DNA of 64,000 bases. Source: Trichodelitschia bisporula (lineage: Eukaryota; Ascomycota; Dothideomycetes; Phaeotrichales; Phaeotrichaceae). The position numbers and the translations under genes were made by a program. The number at the start of each line of letters is the position of its first letter. Positions within the stretch are counted from its first letter, which is position 1. The notes below the pieces were generated by a model. It was given only the letters and a program-made list of their open reading frames with translations, did not search any database and had not been told where the DNA came from. Shown in pieces: positions 11,201 through 21,928 of this stretch. The DNA lies in the NCBI GenBank assembly GCA_010356995.1, contig ML996690.1, forward strand, positions 499,420-563,419. Reading direction: 5' to 3'.

Positions 11201-12459
11201 ACGCCGATGTCGTGCCTGGGTATCTTAAATCGCCCGGCGCGCACCTGGATACGGACACGGACCCCGACCGGCCGAATCATTTCTGGAACGTGGTTGTTGC
11301 GGACGGGGAATGGAGGATTATGGACTGCTCCCTCGCGAGCCCGACACATCCCGCCCGCGCGCAGTACTCGACGGCGGGCGCGCACGCGGCTGAGGGGTGG
11401 TGGTTCCTCGCGCGCCCGTCCCACGCATGCTACACGCACGTCCCCGCCTCCGACGCGCATCAGCACCTCGTCCCCGCCATGCCACGCAGCGTGCTCCTCG
11501 CGTTACCCTCCGCGTGCCCGCCGTTCTTCAAGCACAGGCTCGACATGGTGCACTTCGACACCTCGCTCCTGCACCTCGAGAACCTAGAGCTCGTGCACGT
11601 GCACTTCTTCGTGCCTGAGGACGTGGAGTGCGTCGCCGAGGTAGTAGTCCGGGCCTTCGCGCGCGATGCCGACGGGGACGTGTTCGAGAGCGGCGACGTG
11701 CTCCGTAGGCCGGCGCTTGCACAGGCGCAGTGGATTGGCGGGCGGAAACGGGTTACCGTCAAAGCGCTGCTGCCGGGCGATGAGGGGACGGGGGTGTTGA
11801 AGATATATGCGGGGATGAAGGGGCTTATGGTATTTCCCCCGTACAACTACTCCCGTAACGCAAGCACTAACCATTCACAGCATTCCATCAAATCCAATCC
11901 TCACGCTCTAGCCCTGGCCCTCCCGCTCACCCACACGGGCACCAACCCGCCCTACACCTTCTTCACCCGCCACCCGACCCCGCACGCCATGCGCCACGAT
12001 CTCTACGTCGTGCAACCGCAGTGCGCGCGCCTGGCGCTGAATAACACTTTCGTCTTCACGGTGCGCCAGCACCCGTCCTCGTCCAGCACGACGCCAGATC
12101 CAAACACCGGGTCCTTCACCGGGCGCGCCTCACCCTTGCCCGCCCGCCCTACCTCCGCGCTGAGCATGGCGAGCGTCTCAGCCTCGGGCTCAGCCTACAG
12201 CGGCAGCCAGGCGAGCAGCACGACTTCCGGCGGACAGCGCAAGCCGGCGAAACTAGCGGTGCAGGCGCCGGGCGGGAAGATCATCCGCCTCGTGCGCAAG
12301 GCGGAGCACAGTCTCAGCGGCGGCGGGGAGGAGGGGCGGCTGGATGGGAGTGAGTGGGAGACGGTGATTAAGGTCGGGGAGCGGGGGACGTGGCGTGGGC
12401 TTGTGCTTGCGGATCGGACGGCGCGGTGGTGTGTTTTTGCGGAGTGGGAGTGTGTTTGA
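8250..12459 (+). CDS. CYK3: Cytokinesis protein 3 homologue (SH3 plus transglutaminase-like domain)
   Basis: Three exons (8250-8315, 8368-11829, 11881-12459) give about 1368 residues. The SH3 domain is split by intron 1 and covers about residues 10-68 (CWVKAIYSWGGE, then DLGFLEGDLIECL, SWWMGRL, GLFPSNFVEVL). Residues ~186-370 are a 12-residue proline repeat of the type YRAHSPAPP. The middle is long, Ser/Pro-rich and basic. The transglutaminase-like domain keeps Cys949 (RGCAEEVAVL), His993 (NHFWNVV) and Asp1008 (WRIMDCSLA). Cyk3 acts at the bud neck or septum, linking the actomyosin ring to septum deposition through chitin synthase regulation. Intron 2 (11830-11880) is 51 bp with no in-frame stop, so a naive ORF reads through it. 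A CTAAC branch site and absence of conservation in the 17 extra residues support splicing. Confidence 0.9.
8860..9410 (+). repeat. SPAPP coding tandem repeat inside CYK3
   Basis: About a dozen 36-bp units, each close to the codons for ARAASPAPPQHY or YRAHSPAPPAHY. The repeat is imperfect at DNA level but regular at protein level, with SPAPP always kept. The repeated SP sites, several preceded by His-Ser or Ala-Ser, could be SH3-binding or proline-directed kinase sites; that is inference. Confidence 0.85.
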
Positions 12460-12754
12460 GTTGAGGTGTCTATCTACCGGCTTATGTTTTACGGGGAGGG
12501 GAGGATGGGGGGAGTAGGCATTTTTACGGCGTGGGGGATGGGTGTTCCGGTGTGGAGGCGTGGAGGCGTTGGGGATGTTTCGTGTCGTTTCTTCGTTTTC
12601 TTTGCGTTGTTTGGGTTCGCAACGGCATGATACAGGCGGAGATGGGAGGCATATTTCTTTGCGGTAATGCAATTTTCAACAACATTCTTCATCACCCTCA
12701 CCATATCAAGATGCAAGAAACAAAAAAACTGCATACTTTTAAAACCTCAGAGCT

Positions 12755-15345
12755 CTACGCCTTCCCCTGCCCCTTAACCCACTCATCATGCGCCTTCTTC
12801 TGCCTCTCCCACTCCTTAACCAACTTCTTCCTCCGACTCTTATTTACCTCCTCGCCCTTCGCATCCTTCGTAGGCACCCCCTCCCCATCCCAAGCACTCC
12901 ACTCCGCCGTCCGAAACATCTCCCTCGGATCCACCTTAGCAGCCTCCTCCTTCAACCGCTTCTTCTCCGCCTCCTCCCGCTCTCTCTTCTCCCTCGCCTC
13001 CGCCTTCGCCCTAGCAGCCTCCTCCTTCTGCGCCCTCGCCGCCTTGAGCCCCGCATCCACCGGCCTCACCATAGCGCCTAGAGGCGGCTCGCGGTCCTCG
13101 AGGTACACATCCAGGTTCCACAGATGCGTATCGCGGAGCCGGTCGCACAGCGCGAGTAGATCCTTAGCCGGTGCCTCCGCGGCCGCTAGCTTCTCAACCT
13201 CGTCCGCGAACTGGCTCGCCGCCTCGGCGTACGGCAGCGCATCCACGGGCTGCGTCTTGCCGGGGCGGGTCTGTTCAGCCAACTTGGCGAGTTCGGCATG
13301 CTTGATCTCGCCACCGCGGGCCTGGGCGCGAACGGCATCGCGGAGCTCGGAGAGGGGATACACGATGTTCTGGGCTTGGGGCGGGATTTCGACGCCGGCC
13401 CAGCCGATGCGATTCGCGTCTGCAAGCGAGGCGTTCCCGTCGAGTCCCAGAATAGTGACGATGTGGGTGATCCAGCGCGCGGTAGTGAGGACAGATTCCG
13501 GGGTCAGGGATTGCGGGGGCAGGGAATTGAAGTCCGTAACCAGGTCGGAGAGGATGCGCATTGCTGTAGGGGTGTTGAAAGAGTCGCAGAGGGCTCCGTC
13601 GAGAGCTGTTTGCTTGGCGGAGAGAGAGGAGAGCAGCGAGTTGTCGTTTGTGGTGGAGGAGGGGTCTGTGTGGGACGGATTGCGTTCCACGTCTTTTGCT
13701 TTGAGGAAGAAGTTCGTGATTTTGTCTTCCCAGGCGGCGCCGGCGCGCACGAGCTCATCGGTGATTTCAACGCCTTCTTTCCACCCGCCGAGGAGGAAGA
13801 CGATGCGCAGGGCGCGGGGTGTCCAGTCGCCGCGGGCGAGGGCTTCGCGGATGGTGGTGAAGTTCTTGAGCGATTTGGACATCTTGGAGCCTGCGATGGA
13901 GAGATGGCCCATGTGCAGGAAGTACTTGACCCACTCGTGGTCGTGCTGGCAGCCTGTCTCGCCCAGCCAGTACGCCTCGCTCTGAGCCAGCTCGTTGTCA
14001 TGACTAAGGGGAGGTCAGCAAGTGTACCATGTTATTCAAGCTTTTCGACTCACTGAGGAAATGCCAGGTCGATGCCGCCAGAGTGAATATCCATAACCTT
14101 GCCCAACGTCTCTGAAGCCATGACAGAGCACTCGATGTGCCATCCAGGCCGTCCGGGACCCCATGGACTAGGCCAGGCGGGTTCACCCGGCTTCGATGCC
14201 TTCCACAGCGCAAAGTCGGCGTCGGACCGTTTCTCAGTCGTCTTCTTGGCCAGTGCGCCCTCGCCATCGGCCAACAGGCTCTGGTCATTGCGATTCCAAG
14301 GTTCAAGGCGGGCGTACGAGTTACCGTTCTTTTCGAAAGCGTTGATGTCAAAGTACACCGAGCCATCTGTGGTCGCGTAGCCGAACCCATTCTTAACGAT
14401 GATTTCCACGAATTTGACAATTTCTGGTCCGAATTCCGTAACGCGGGTCAAGACGTCCGGGTCCAGCACATTCAATGCACGCATGTCATCGAAGAATCTG
14501 TTCTCAAACTTTTTCGTAAGTTTGGTAAAGATACTGTGGTCCGATGCGTCTATCGAAGTGCCACCGCTCAGGTCAACCCACGGTAGGAGTATATCCTCCG
14601 TCTTTGAATAGAAGGTATCCACATCGATCGCCGGTGGGCCGTGGCTGACCAGCTGCAGCGCCTCAGCTGCGGATGCGGCAGTCCTCATGTGCATTTTGAT
14701 CTTGGCCTCCTTGTCGCCTGGTGGTGATCCGTCTCCAGCCAGAGACTTGCCATCCAGCACTGCTTGGTATGCCTTGTCCGACTCAGTTTTGTACGTTTCG
14801 GCCGTGGTGCCCTTGGGAACTAGGGGGAGGTTCTTCCTGAGATAAGATGCGAATGCCGACTCTGTCTCGTCGATCAGGAGCCGGTCCAGTTGCGGGAACT
14901 TTTCCTTGAATCGCTCCAGGAGATGTTGTTGACGGCCTCGCAGGATGATCTTGTCATCGACATCGGTGATGTTCATGACAAACTTCAGGTCAAACCCAAA
15001 GTAGTCCTTCATGATCCGGCGTATGATATCGGTGCTGACATAGTTGCGCGCATGGCCCAGATGTGCGTCGTCGTAGACGGTCGGGCCGCAGGCATACCAC
15101 GTCACCTTCTTGCCCTGCGGGTCCAGCGGGACAAAATCGTTCTTCATGCGTGTGAGTGAATTGAAGATCTTCAGTTGCGGCAGTTGCACGCCCTCCACCG
15201 GCGGTGGTGGAGGGTGCCATAGAGGTTGCTGGCGGCCGGTTGCCGCCATTCTTCGTGATGCGGGGTAGCGGAGAAGCGAGCTACGCGATTGTGCTACGAG
15301 CGTTTGGGAGAAGCAGAGGCGGAATGCACCAACGTGAAGGCGCAT
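12755..15345 (-). CDS. Cysteinyl-tRNA synthetase, probably cytosolic and mitochondrial from one gene
   Basis: Two exons, 15345-14054 and 14003-12755, joined by a 50-bp GTGAGT...CCTTAG intron, give 846 residues. It charges tRNA-Cys. Class I signatures are clear: the zinc-ligand region CGPTVYDDAHLGHARNY holds the HIGH motif HLGH (95-98), and SKMSKSLKNF holds KMSKS (471-475). The split HH of LAFPHHDNELAQ restores a conserved zinc-site block. The C-terminal third is lysine/glutamate-rich coiled coil, as in eukaryotic enzymes. The first 32 residues are Arg-rich with no acidic residue (MRLHVGAFRLCFSQ..., then RSSLLRYPASRR), as expected of a mitochondrial leader. A second ATG (15249) begins MAATGRQQ and would give a cytosolic form. 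The start is 270 bp from the divergent TRM61 gene. Confidence 0.95.
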
Positions 15346-15615
15346 GCGTAGAAGTTATTTGTAGACAAGCAATCACAGAGAGGATGCAGGATGAGTCGGC
15401 CTGATAATGCACGACACAAGTAGTCGAGGGTTGAGTCACGTTGTCTGCATTCTTTCATTACCCCGGTTCTTTTTTTGACTCCGACGTTGCGGCTCAACGG
15501 CTGCTCCCGTCGCTAAACCCAAAAGAGCCTAACCCCTCCATCACCGAAATTCTCACCAAGTACGCGTCTCTCCAGCACCACGACACCGCTATCCCCCAGG
15601 CCGACTCATATCATC
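15346..15615. promoter_or_regulatory. Shared divergent promoter region of cysteinyl-tRNA synthetase and TRM61
   Basis: Only 270 bp separate the two start codons, so promoter elements must be shared or interleaved. Both products act on tRNA. I see no certain TATA element. Confidence 0.55.
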
Positions 15616-17008
15616 ATGTCGTCCCGAAAACCCTCCCCCTTCTTCACCCCGGGGCCCACCACCTACCCGGGCAGCCTCGCCATGCTCTCCCTAAAGCGGG
15701 ACCTCCAAATGCCTGTCGTCCTCCAGACGCCCAACCCCACCGACCCAACCGCCTCCGTAATCCACACCCGTTTCGGCTCCTTCCCGCACACTACCCTGCT
15801 CAATATCCCCTGGGGCTCGCAAGTCATCGCCTCGCAGCAAAGCAAGCGCGACGCTGCGCGGGGCAAGAAGCGCAAGCGCGGAACCGCGGACGCGGCCCCG
15901 GACGACGCCGACGATAATGACAGCCCTGTTTTCGAGACTGCGTCTAGTGGCTTTGTCCACGTTCTGCCGCCGACGCCGGAGCTTTGGACTGCCGGGCTGC
16001 AGCACCGCACGCAGGTCGTGTACACGCCGGACTATAGCTTCGTGCTGCAGCGCCTGCGCGTGCGGCCTGGCGACGTGGTCATCGAGGCGGGGGCCGGGAG
16101 CGGGTCCTTCACGCATGCGGCTGCGCGGGCGGTGTTCAGCGGATACCCGGGCGAGGGTGCGGAGAAGCGGCGCCTAGGCCAGGTGTTCAGTTTCGAGTAC
16201 CACGAGCCGCGGTGCGAGAGCGTGCGGGCTGAGATCGCGGAGCATGGGCTGGAGGGCGTGGTGGAGGTGAATTACCGCGATGTGTATGAGGAGGGGTTTA
16301 CGCTGGGGCCGGAGGCGCCGCGCGCGGATGCTGTATTTCTGGACTTGCCGGCGCCGTGGTAGGTGGTCTTGTTTTACCGGTCGAGTGTGCGTGCTGATGG
16401 CTAGGCTTGCGCTCCGGCACCTCTCGCGGACGGAACCTTCGCCGCTTAATCCTGCTACTACTACCCGCATTTGCACGTTTAGTCCGTGCATCGAGCAGGT
16501 TCAGCGCACGGTGACGACGCTGCGCGAGTTGGGGTGGACATCGATCGTCATGTACGAGCTACAACACCGGAGACTGGATGTGCGGCGTGAGCTTGTTTCG
16601 GTGGCATATGACGGACTACGAGGCGTGAATTCGAATGCGGCGAGCGTGGACGAGGCGCTTACGCGGTTGAGGCACTTGGAAGAAAAGACTATGGAGTTTC
16701 ATGGAAAGGGGAAGGATACTGATACGCCGGCCAAGAAGGAGAAGAAAGGGAAGGATGCTGTAGGCCGGGATAAGCAGGAGGCGATTCGCAGACGTGAACG
16801 CGAGCTGCAGGTGTGGAAGGAGGGAAGACTCGTGCATCGCACGGAGCAGGATATCAAGACTCACACGAGCTACTTGACGTTTGCGGTTTTACCGAGGGCG
16901 TGGAGCAAGGAGGATGAGGAGAGGTGTCGGAAGAAGTGGGCGGTTAAGACCGATACAGAGGACTCGAACGGCGATGTGACAATGAAAGACGACGATGCGG
17001 AGGTTTAG
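15616..17008 (+). CDS. TRM61: tRNA (adenine(58)-N1)-methyltransferase catalytic subunit
   Basis: Two exons (15616-16358, 16405-17008) joined by a 46-bp intron encode 448 residues. Trm61 with Trm6 makes m1A58 in the T-loop of tRNAs, including initiator tRNA, in the nucleus. Motif I of the Rossmann methyltransferase fold is VVIEAGAGSGSFTH (about 155-167), preceded by HRTQVVYTPDYSFVL, a Trm61 signature. Motif IV is AVFLDLPAPW, whose Trp codon is split by the intron. The later FSPCIEQVQRTVTTLRELGW block is also typical. A basic stretch GKKRKRG (83-89) may be a nuclear signal. The C-terminus has a Lys-rich insert and an acidic tail (DGDVTMKDDDAEV). It runs convergently towards the secreted hydrolase gene. 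Confidence 0.95.
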
Positions 17009-17382
17009 AGGTGAACTTCGATAGCAGGCAGGCTGAATTGTGGGGCTTCCGGCCGAATAAAGGCCAACTGAGGCTGAGCAATGGAGGTTAGTTGATGATG
17101 GAAAATTACAGCCTCTGGGAGCTGCAAGCCTGTCTGATCAGTCGACAGTTTAACTGAACTATCATGAACTCGCATACATGCTAAACTATGCCTACTTCTC
17201 TGCGCCCAAATTGGGAATTCACGGGCGACTAGCACGTATTTGTCGAGACACAAGACATTTTCACAACTTCTGGTGATGAGTTCAAGCACACCAAGTCTAA
17301 ATTATTTATACAGCGATCGTCTATCGTATTACAATTACAATAGCCCTCCGCCCCTATAACACCCAAAGCCCACGAACACATT
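17009..17382. other. Convergent 3' spacer
   Basis: About 370 bp between the stop codons of TRM61 and the secreted hydrolase. It holds the 3' ends of both transcripts; nothing else is seen. Confidence 0.5.
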
Positions 17383-18647
17383 TTACCACCCAACAATCGA
17401 CGAGATCCACTTGGAGACAACGGCGGCGATCTCCATGTTGTTCTTCTCCAAGAACATGAAGTGAGCATTGCCCTTGATGCCAACATCACCCAGCTTGATC
17501 CAGGTGGTGCTCACACCCGCCTGGTTCAAGTAGTTAACCATGCAGTGGTCGTACGTGATATGTGGCGACGCAGAACCCGTAAGCAGCACGTACGGCACCT
17601 TCGCAACGTTCGGCAGCGTGTGGATCGGCGAAGCCTGCATGATGCACGACCGCAGCGCAGCAGTGTCATTACCAACAGTAACGGTGTTAATTTCCGAAGG
17701 AGTGGTGACGGTGGGCGAGTAGCCAATGGGGGTATTGGTCAGACCCCAGGGCCGGCTGGTGGTGCGGCCGACAGCCGGGACGGTGCTGTTGCCGACGTAC
17801 GACTGGAAGGGGATGTTGCCGGGCTCGAGGTTGATGTTGCCCTTGAGGAGCGTGGGGCACTCGTCCGACATGAGCAGCGGGTAGGTCGAGCCGATGCTGT
17901 GGGAGATGGTGAAGGCGGGGCCGATGAGGTTGAGCAGCGCGCAGCCGGCGGCCCGCATGGTCGTCTCCTGCAGGACGACGTTGGTGGTGATGGGGATCAT
18001 GCTCTTGACCAGGGCGTCGAAGGCGGGGTCGCCTTGCGTGCCGTTCTAACCGAGTTAGTGGAGCTCTGGTAGGGAAATGGGGGCACGTACGCCCGGCCAC
18101 TGGGTGTGGTTCTGCGACTGCGGGTACGGGTTGATCAGCTCGGGCGCCGTGTAGGCGTTCTCTGTGATTTTGACCGTGGTGGCCAGCTTCAGCGGCCACG
18201 AAGCGATGTCGTTCTGGCCGCCGCGGCCCATGCCCGTCTGGTCGACGATGTAAACCTGGTAGCCATTGTCGAGGAAGTACGACGCCCAGCCCTTGCGGCC
18301 GTCGGGTGTGTTCAACCAGCCCTAAAGCACTTAGCGCTATGCCCGCAAAAGAAATATCTCGGCATTCATACCGCGCCGGAAGGAACGCCGGCAGTGAACA
18401 GGACGATCGGGTATGGGCGCCACACGCCGCCGAGGCCTGTCAGCTTCTCGACGTACATGGCGTTCACCCAGATGTCGCTGCTCAGGGCGGTGTTGTACTG
18501 GTAGTTACCGCCAACGTAGAAGTAATCACGCTTGTAGAACGACTCCTGGCTGGAGCACTCTTTCTTGATCTGATTAAGGCCATCGCAGTTGGTGGCGGCG
18601 GCGGCCGACCCGACCAAGGCGGCCACAAGGCTGAGGGAGAAACGCAT
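17383..18647 (-). CDS. Secreted alpha/beta hydrolase (lipase/esterase type)
   Basis: Three exons (18647-18372, 18321-18091, 18045-17383) with 50- and 45-bp introns give 389 residues. A signal peptide is plain at the N-terminus (MRFSLSLVAALVGSAAAA). The cap-less core includes PIVLFTAGVPSGAG, then WASYFLDNGYQVYIVDQTGMGRG. The likely nucleophile is Ser219 in TISHSIGSTYP, a variant elbow in which the first position is Ser rather than Gly. The likely base is His364 in GNAHFMFLEKNN, matching the 'GHMMMLEKN' ending seen in related fungal and bacterial hydrolases. Cys residues suggest disulfides. Substrate unknown; ester hydrolysis outside the cell is inferred. Confidence 0.82.
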
Positions 18648-21600
18648 GGTGAAAATATTAAAGGACTTAGTAAAAGAGTGACTACGGTCCGAGATGATGG
18701 CCTTGAAGTGCAGAGAGAAGTGGCCGATGGCTTGATGAAGACCCAGAGAAGTGGGGAGAATGGCAGTCTATAAAAGGCATTCCGGTCTGACGGGCCCACG
18801 TGTGTCTTTCGCCTCGCTAGCTAACGCTTAGTGTCATCAGGCCATGCGGCAGGCCGTTCGATAGACTATGGGGAATGCCATGCGCGGGTTAGCTCCACGA
18901 GCTTTATGCATGGGAGGACGAATGGCGAATGGCTGATGGTTGGTGATGATGGGCGGGGGATGCCTATGATTGGACGGTCTTCGCATTTAAGCCGGAAGAA
19001 AGAGGGGTCCTTCGCGCAAGTCTTCAAGCGCCAACAGACGCGAACACAGAAAGAGTGGACAGGCGGCAGACTGGCGGAGTTGGTGGTTAAGAGTTGCTAA
19101 GATAGGTCTAGGGTAGTGGGGTTAACGAACGCCCGAGCAGAGCCGGATGCAAGGTTTAGAAGGCTTTGCATCGACGTAATCTGCACAATGCAGAGGGGAT
19201 GGGAATGTGCGAAAGCCAACCGTGGAGGATGCGCGTAGCTCGGTACGTAATGTCAAGATAATGGAGGGTTTGAAGGATGCAACGTCTCCGACTTCACAAC
19301 TGACGTTCGGATCGCCGACCAGACTGGCGGGCTCATACCTCCGTACACGTTGTGTTCCCTTCCTTACGGTAGCTTCACAAAAAGCTCGGCAAATTCGCCA
19401 TGCCATTGGAGCGTGTGACTCGGAAGAAGTTCTACCGTAGGGAACGCTCGGCATACCGTACGGTAAGTACATCTGTCGTGTGGGAGATTCCCATCCCGTA
19501 TCAAAGCATATCGGGGCTGTTGAGGCGATGGTCGGATGACGCGGCGCAAAAGTGGCTGGTATGGCGTTCTCACGGTGGCATTAAGCCACTTCTGGCTGAA
19601 GCGACGCCAAAATTTCTTTTGCGGTCGGGAACTTTGCCGTTGGACTTCGGCTCCATTTTCCCATACTCAGACCGAATGGTGCCGGAGTACGGCACCGCAC
19701 AAAAGACCGCGCTCTATCAGGCCATTGCCCCACAGGTTAGAGGGAAGTTCCAGCGCAATCAGTAGCTCGCCCCTCTCGTCCACGTTAGCATTAAATACGT
19801 AGTATGCATGCTGTTGTGAGATGGGGGTAAGGACGAAAAGGGGTATCCTGGGCCTCAGACAAGGGAGTGGAAATGGGGGCTGGCGCACCTCTCCTCCTGC
19901 CCAGCATCACTCAAGAATCGTCAGCTACTTGAACCTGCAGCTGCAAGGAACGCCTCCGACAAACTTGCTGCCAAAGCATTGCTGGAGACACTGTGACAGG
20001 CAAGTCCGAGGGTCCCGAGAAGCTCGTCGCGGCCGAAACAAGTGACTAACGACAGAGGCTGTCAAGTGTGCTTGTCGCGAGAGGCCCGGTAGCAAAGCCA
20101 TACCGCTCGCTCGGTTTCCTTCAGCCGAGACGGCGTGTGAGATATTCTTAAGTTCCCGCGCTCGTCTCGTACCGGTGTTCCTCTTCAATCGGCCTTCAAA
20201 TGATCCAAAATTGGTGTTCTCCTGCGTCTAGGCGGAATGGAACTGAGCAAGCGGTACGACTTCTGTGCCGTGCTTCCCTTGAGCACTAGGCTTGGTAGCG
20301 TCCACTTACCCGTACTTAGCTCAGCGCAGCCGAGCTTTTCGAGACCCTGGGGGTATTAGCCCGTTACAAAGGCTCTCCAACTGAGAATTTGCACCATATG
20401 ATAGCTACGGCAGCTGGTCGATGGGGCGTCTGATGGTGTTTTTGTTGCTCGATGATTTCGTCTCAGGCCTTGAGGCGTGATCGTGTGCTGAAGCATGGTG
20501 ATGGATTGATGGGGAAGTGATGTTGTTGTTCCGGTATGGTGCCATGCCAAGGCTAATGTGGACCACTTTCCTTTTTCCCATATGCACAGAACCTGGCTGC
20601 CCGACTTCGGCCACTCTCGTCCATCTGCAGCAAATGTGCGAGCTCTGCGCGGCATCTCTCGATCTTCTAGTCCCCGAGTTTCGGTTTCTTTTAACAGCGC
20701 TAATGCTAACGTCTAGTTCGTCGTACGTTATATCCTGCAGACCTCCGTCGTCCTAGTCAACCGGAAGATTACTACGTAGTACCGATAGGCATGCCGACGC
20801 CCCTCACTCCAGCCTCATGCAGGCATTGGTGCTCGTCCTGTACTCCGCACTCGGTATCAGCCACGAAAACCGTTGTTGTGGTCCGTGGTTCCCGGCCGTA
20901 CCCCTGAACAACATCAGCCTTGAAACTCCTCGTCGTCATTTGGCCATCTTCTCATTCCTTTTGGATACTGCAATCCTAAGAAGCCATCCTGACTGGAAAG
21001 GCGAATTCTCTGTTGCAAAATACTCAGCTAGCTCTCTATCATCAGCATCGGGCTGCAACGGTCTCAATTCCCAATGCCCTTCGCGCAGTTGAGCCCTTTG
21101 ACCCCTTTCCGCGGCTCCGGGTAACCATGGGAGTAACGTTAGCCCCGCCTTCGTACCCGTTTTCTAGCTGCATAAGAGTTTGCTAGGTTCACGCGAACAC
21201 AATGGCGTCTTAGCCAGCAGGCTTTGCTTTCACTTAGCGCCCCACGCCAAATGTTGGTTCGTTGGGCTAGTTGTCTTTGATACCCCCCTTGTCACTTTTC
21301 CATGGGCTAACAGGCGGATAGCATGAACGCCCAGCCGAAGTGCCAAATTTGGGCCCATCAGAGTTCCCTAGGAAGCACTCCCGAATCCGCCGGCTTGGGA
21401 GTAGGGATCCCGCCCGACGGACTTTGGGTCCAAGGGCCAGAGGAAAAATCATGGCCACTAGGAATGGGTCTCTTCACTGATAGGCGGCCAGAACCTTTTC
21501 AGATGGTCCTTGGCTTTTCCGAGAAGCTAACCGACCACATCGGCCGTTCAACTGAGCCGGGAAACGAACAGCCTTTCCTCTTCGGCTCATCCCGCACCAT

Positions 21601-21928
21601 TTTTATGTGGCTAGACCGTAGGCCAGCCACGTAGTCACTCGCTTCATATCACGTTGAGCTTGGCTGGGCTGTTCGGCCATTTAGCAAGTGCTTCGTCATT
21701 TTAGGAGTTGCGTCCGCGGTTTTACTCTTGCCCCTCCTATGTCAAATCTCCCCGCTTCCTGTCTGTCATATCTACCCCAACTAATCCCCGTAAAGCTGGG
21801 GCTGATGATGATCTCTTCAGTCCGGCTCCAACCGTCAAGTGTCCCTCATTTCCCCCACTTGCAGTCCTGCGCGACGATCTTCCGTACCAACTACACACAA
21901 GACCCTACCTGAGGGATTATCAGAAACC
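18648..21928. other. 3.3 kb gene-poor region between the secreted hydrolase and the rhodopsin-domain gene
   Basis: No supported gene. Many stops occur in all frames, and open frames are short and unrelated. A short imperfect inverted repeat lies at 19353-19446. I see no transposase, reverse transcriptase or tRNA. It could be a decayed element or simply a long divergent promoter. Confidence 0.5.
19353..19446. repeat. Imperfect inverted repeat, possible small MITE-like remnant
   Basis: Left arm GTTCCCTTCCTTACGGTAG (19353-19371) pairs with right arm CTACCGTAGGGAAC (19433-19446) if a 5-nt insertion in the left arm is allowed. The loop is about 61 nt. A nearby CCGTACGGTA palindrome extends the theme. 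No clear target-site duplication is visible. Confidence 0.35.

Noticed and set aside
12531-13985. 484-codon plus-strand open frame
   Set aside because: It is the antisense shadow of the cysteinyl-tRNA synthetase gene, whose motifs and frame are unambiguous.
18768-18775. TATAAAAG near the secreted hydrolase
   Set aside because: It is in plus orientation, whereas the hydrolase is on the minus strand, so it cannot be that gene's TATA box as written.
18648-21928. Hidden transposable element
   Set aside because: I found no transposase, integrase or reverse-transcriptase motif and no terminal repeats beyond one small inverted repeat.
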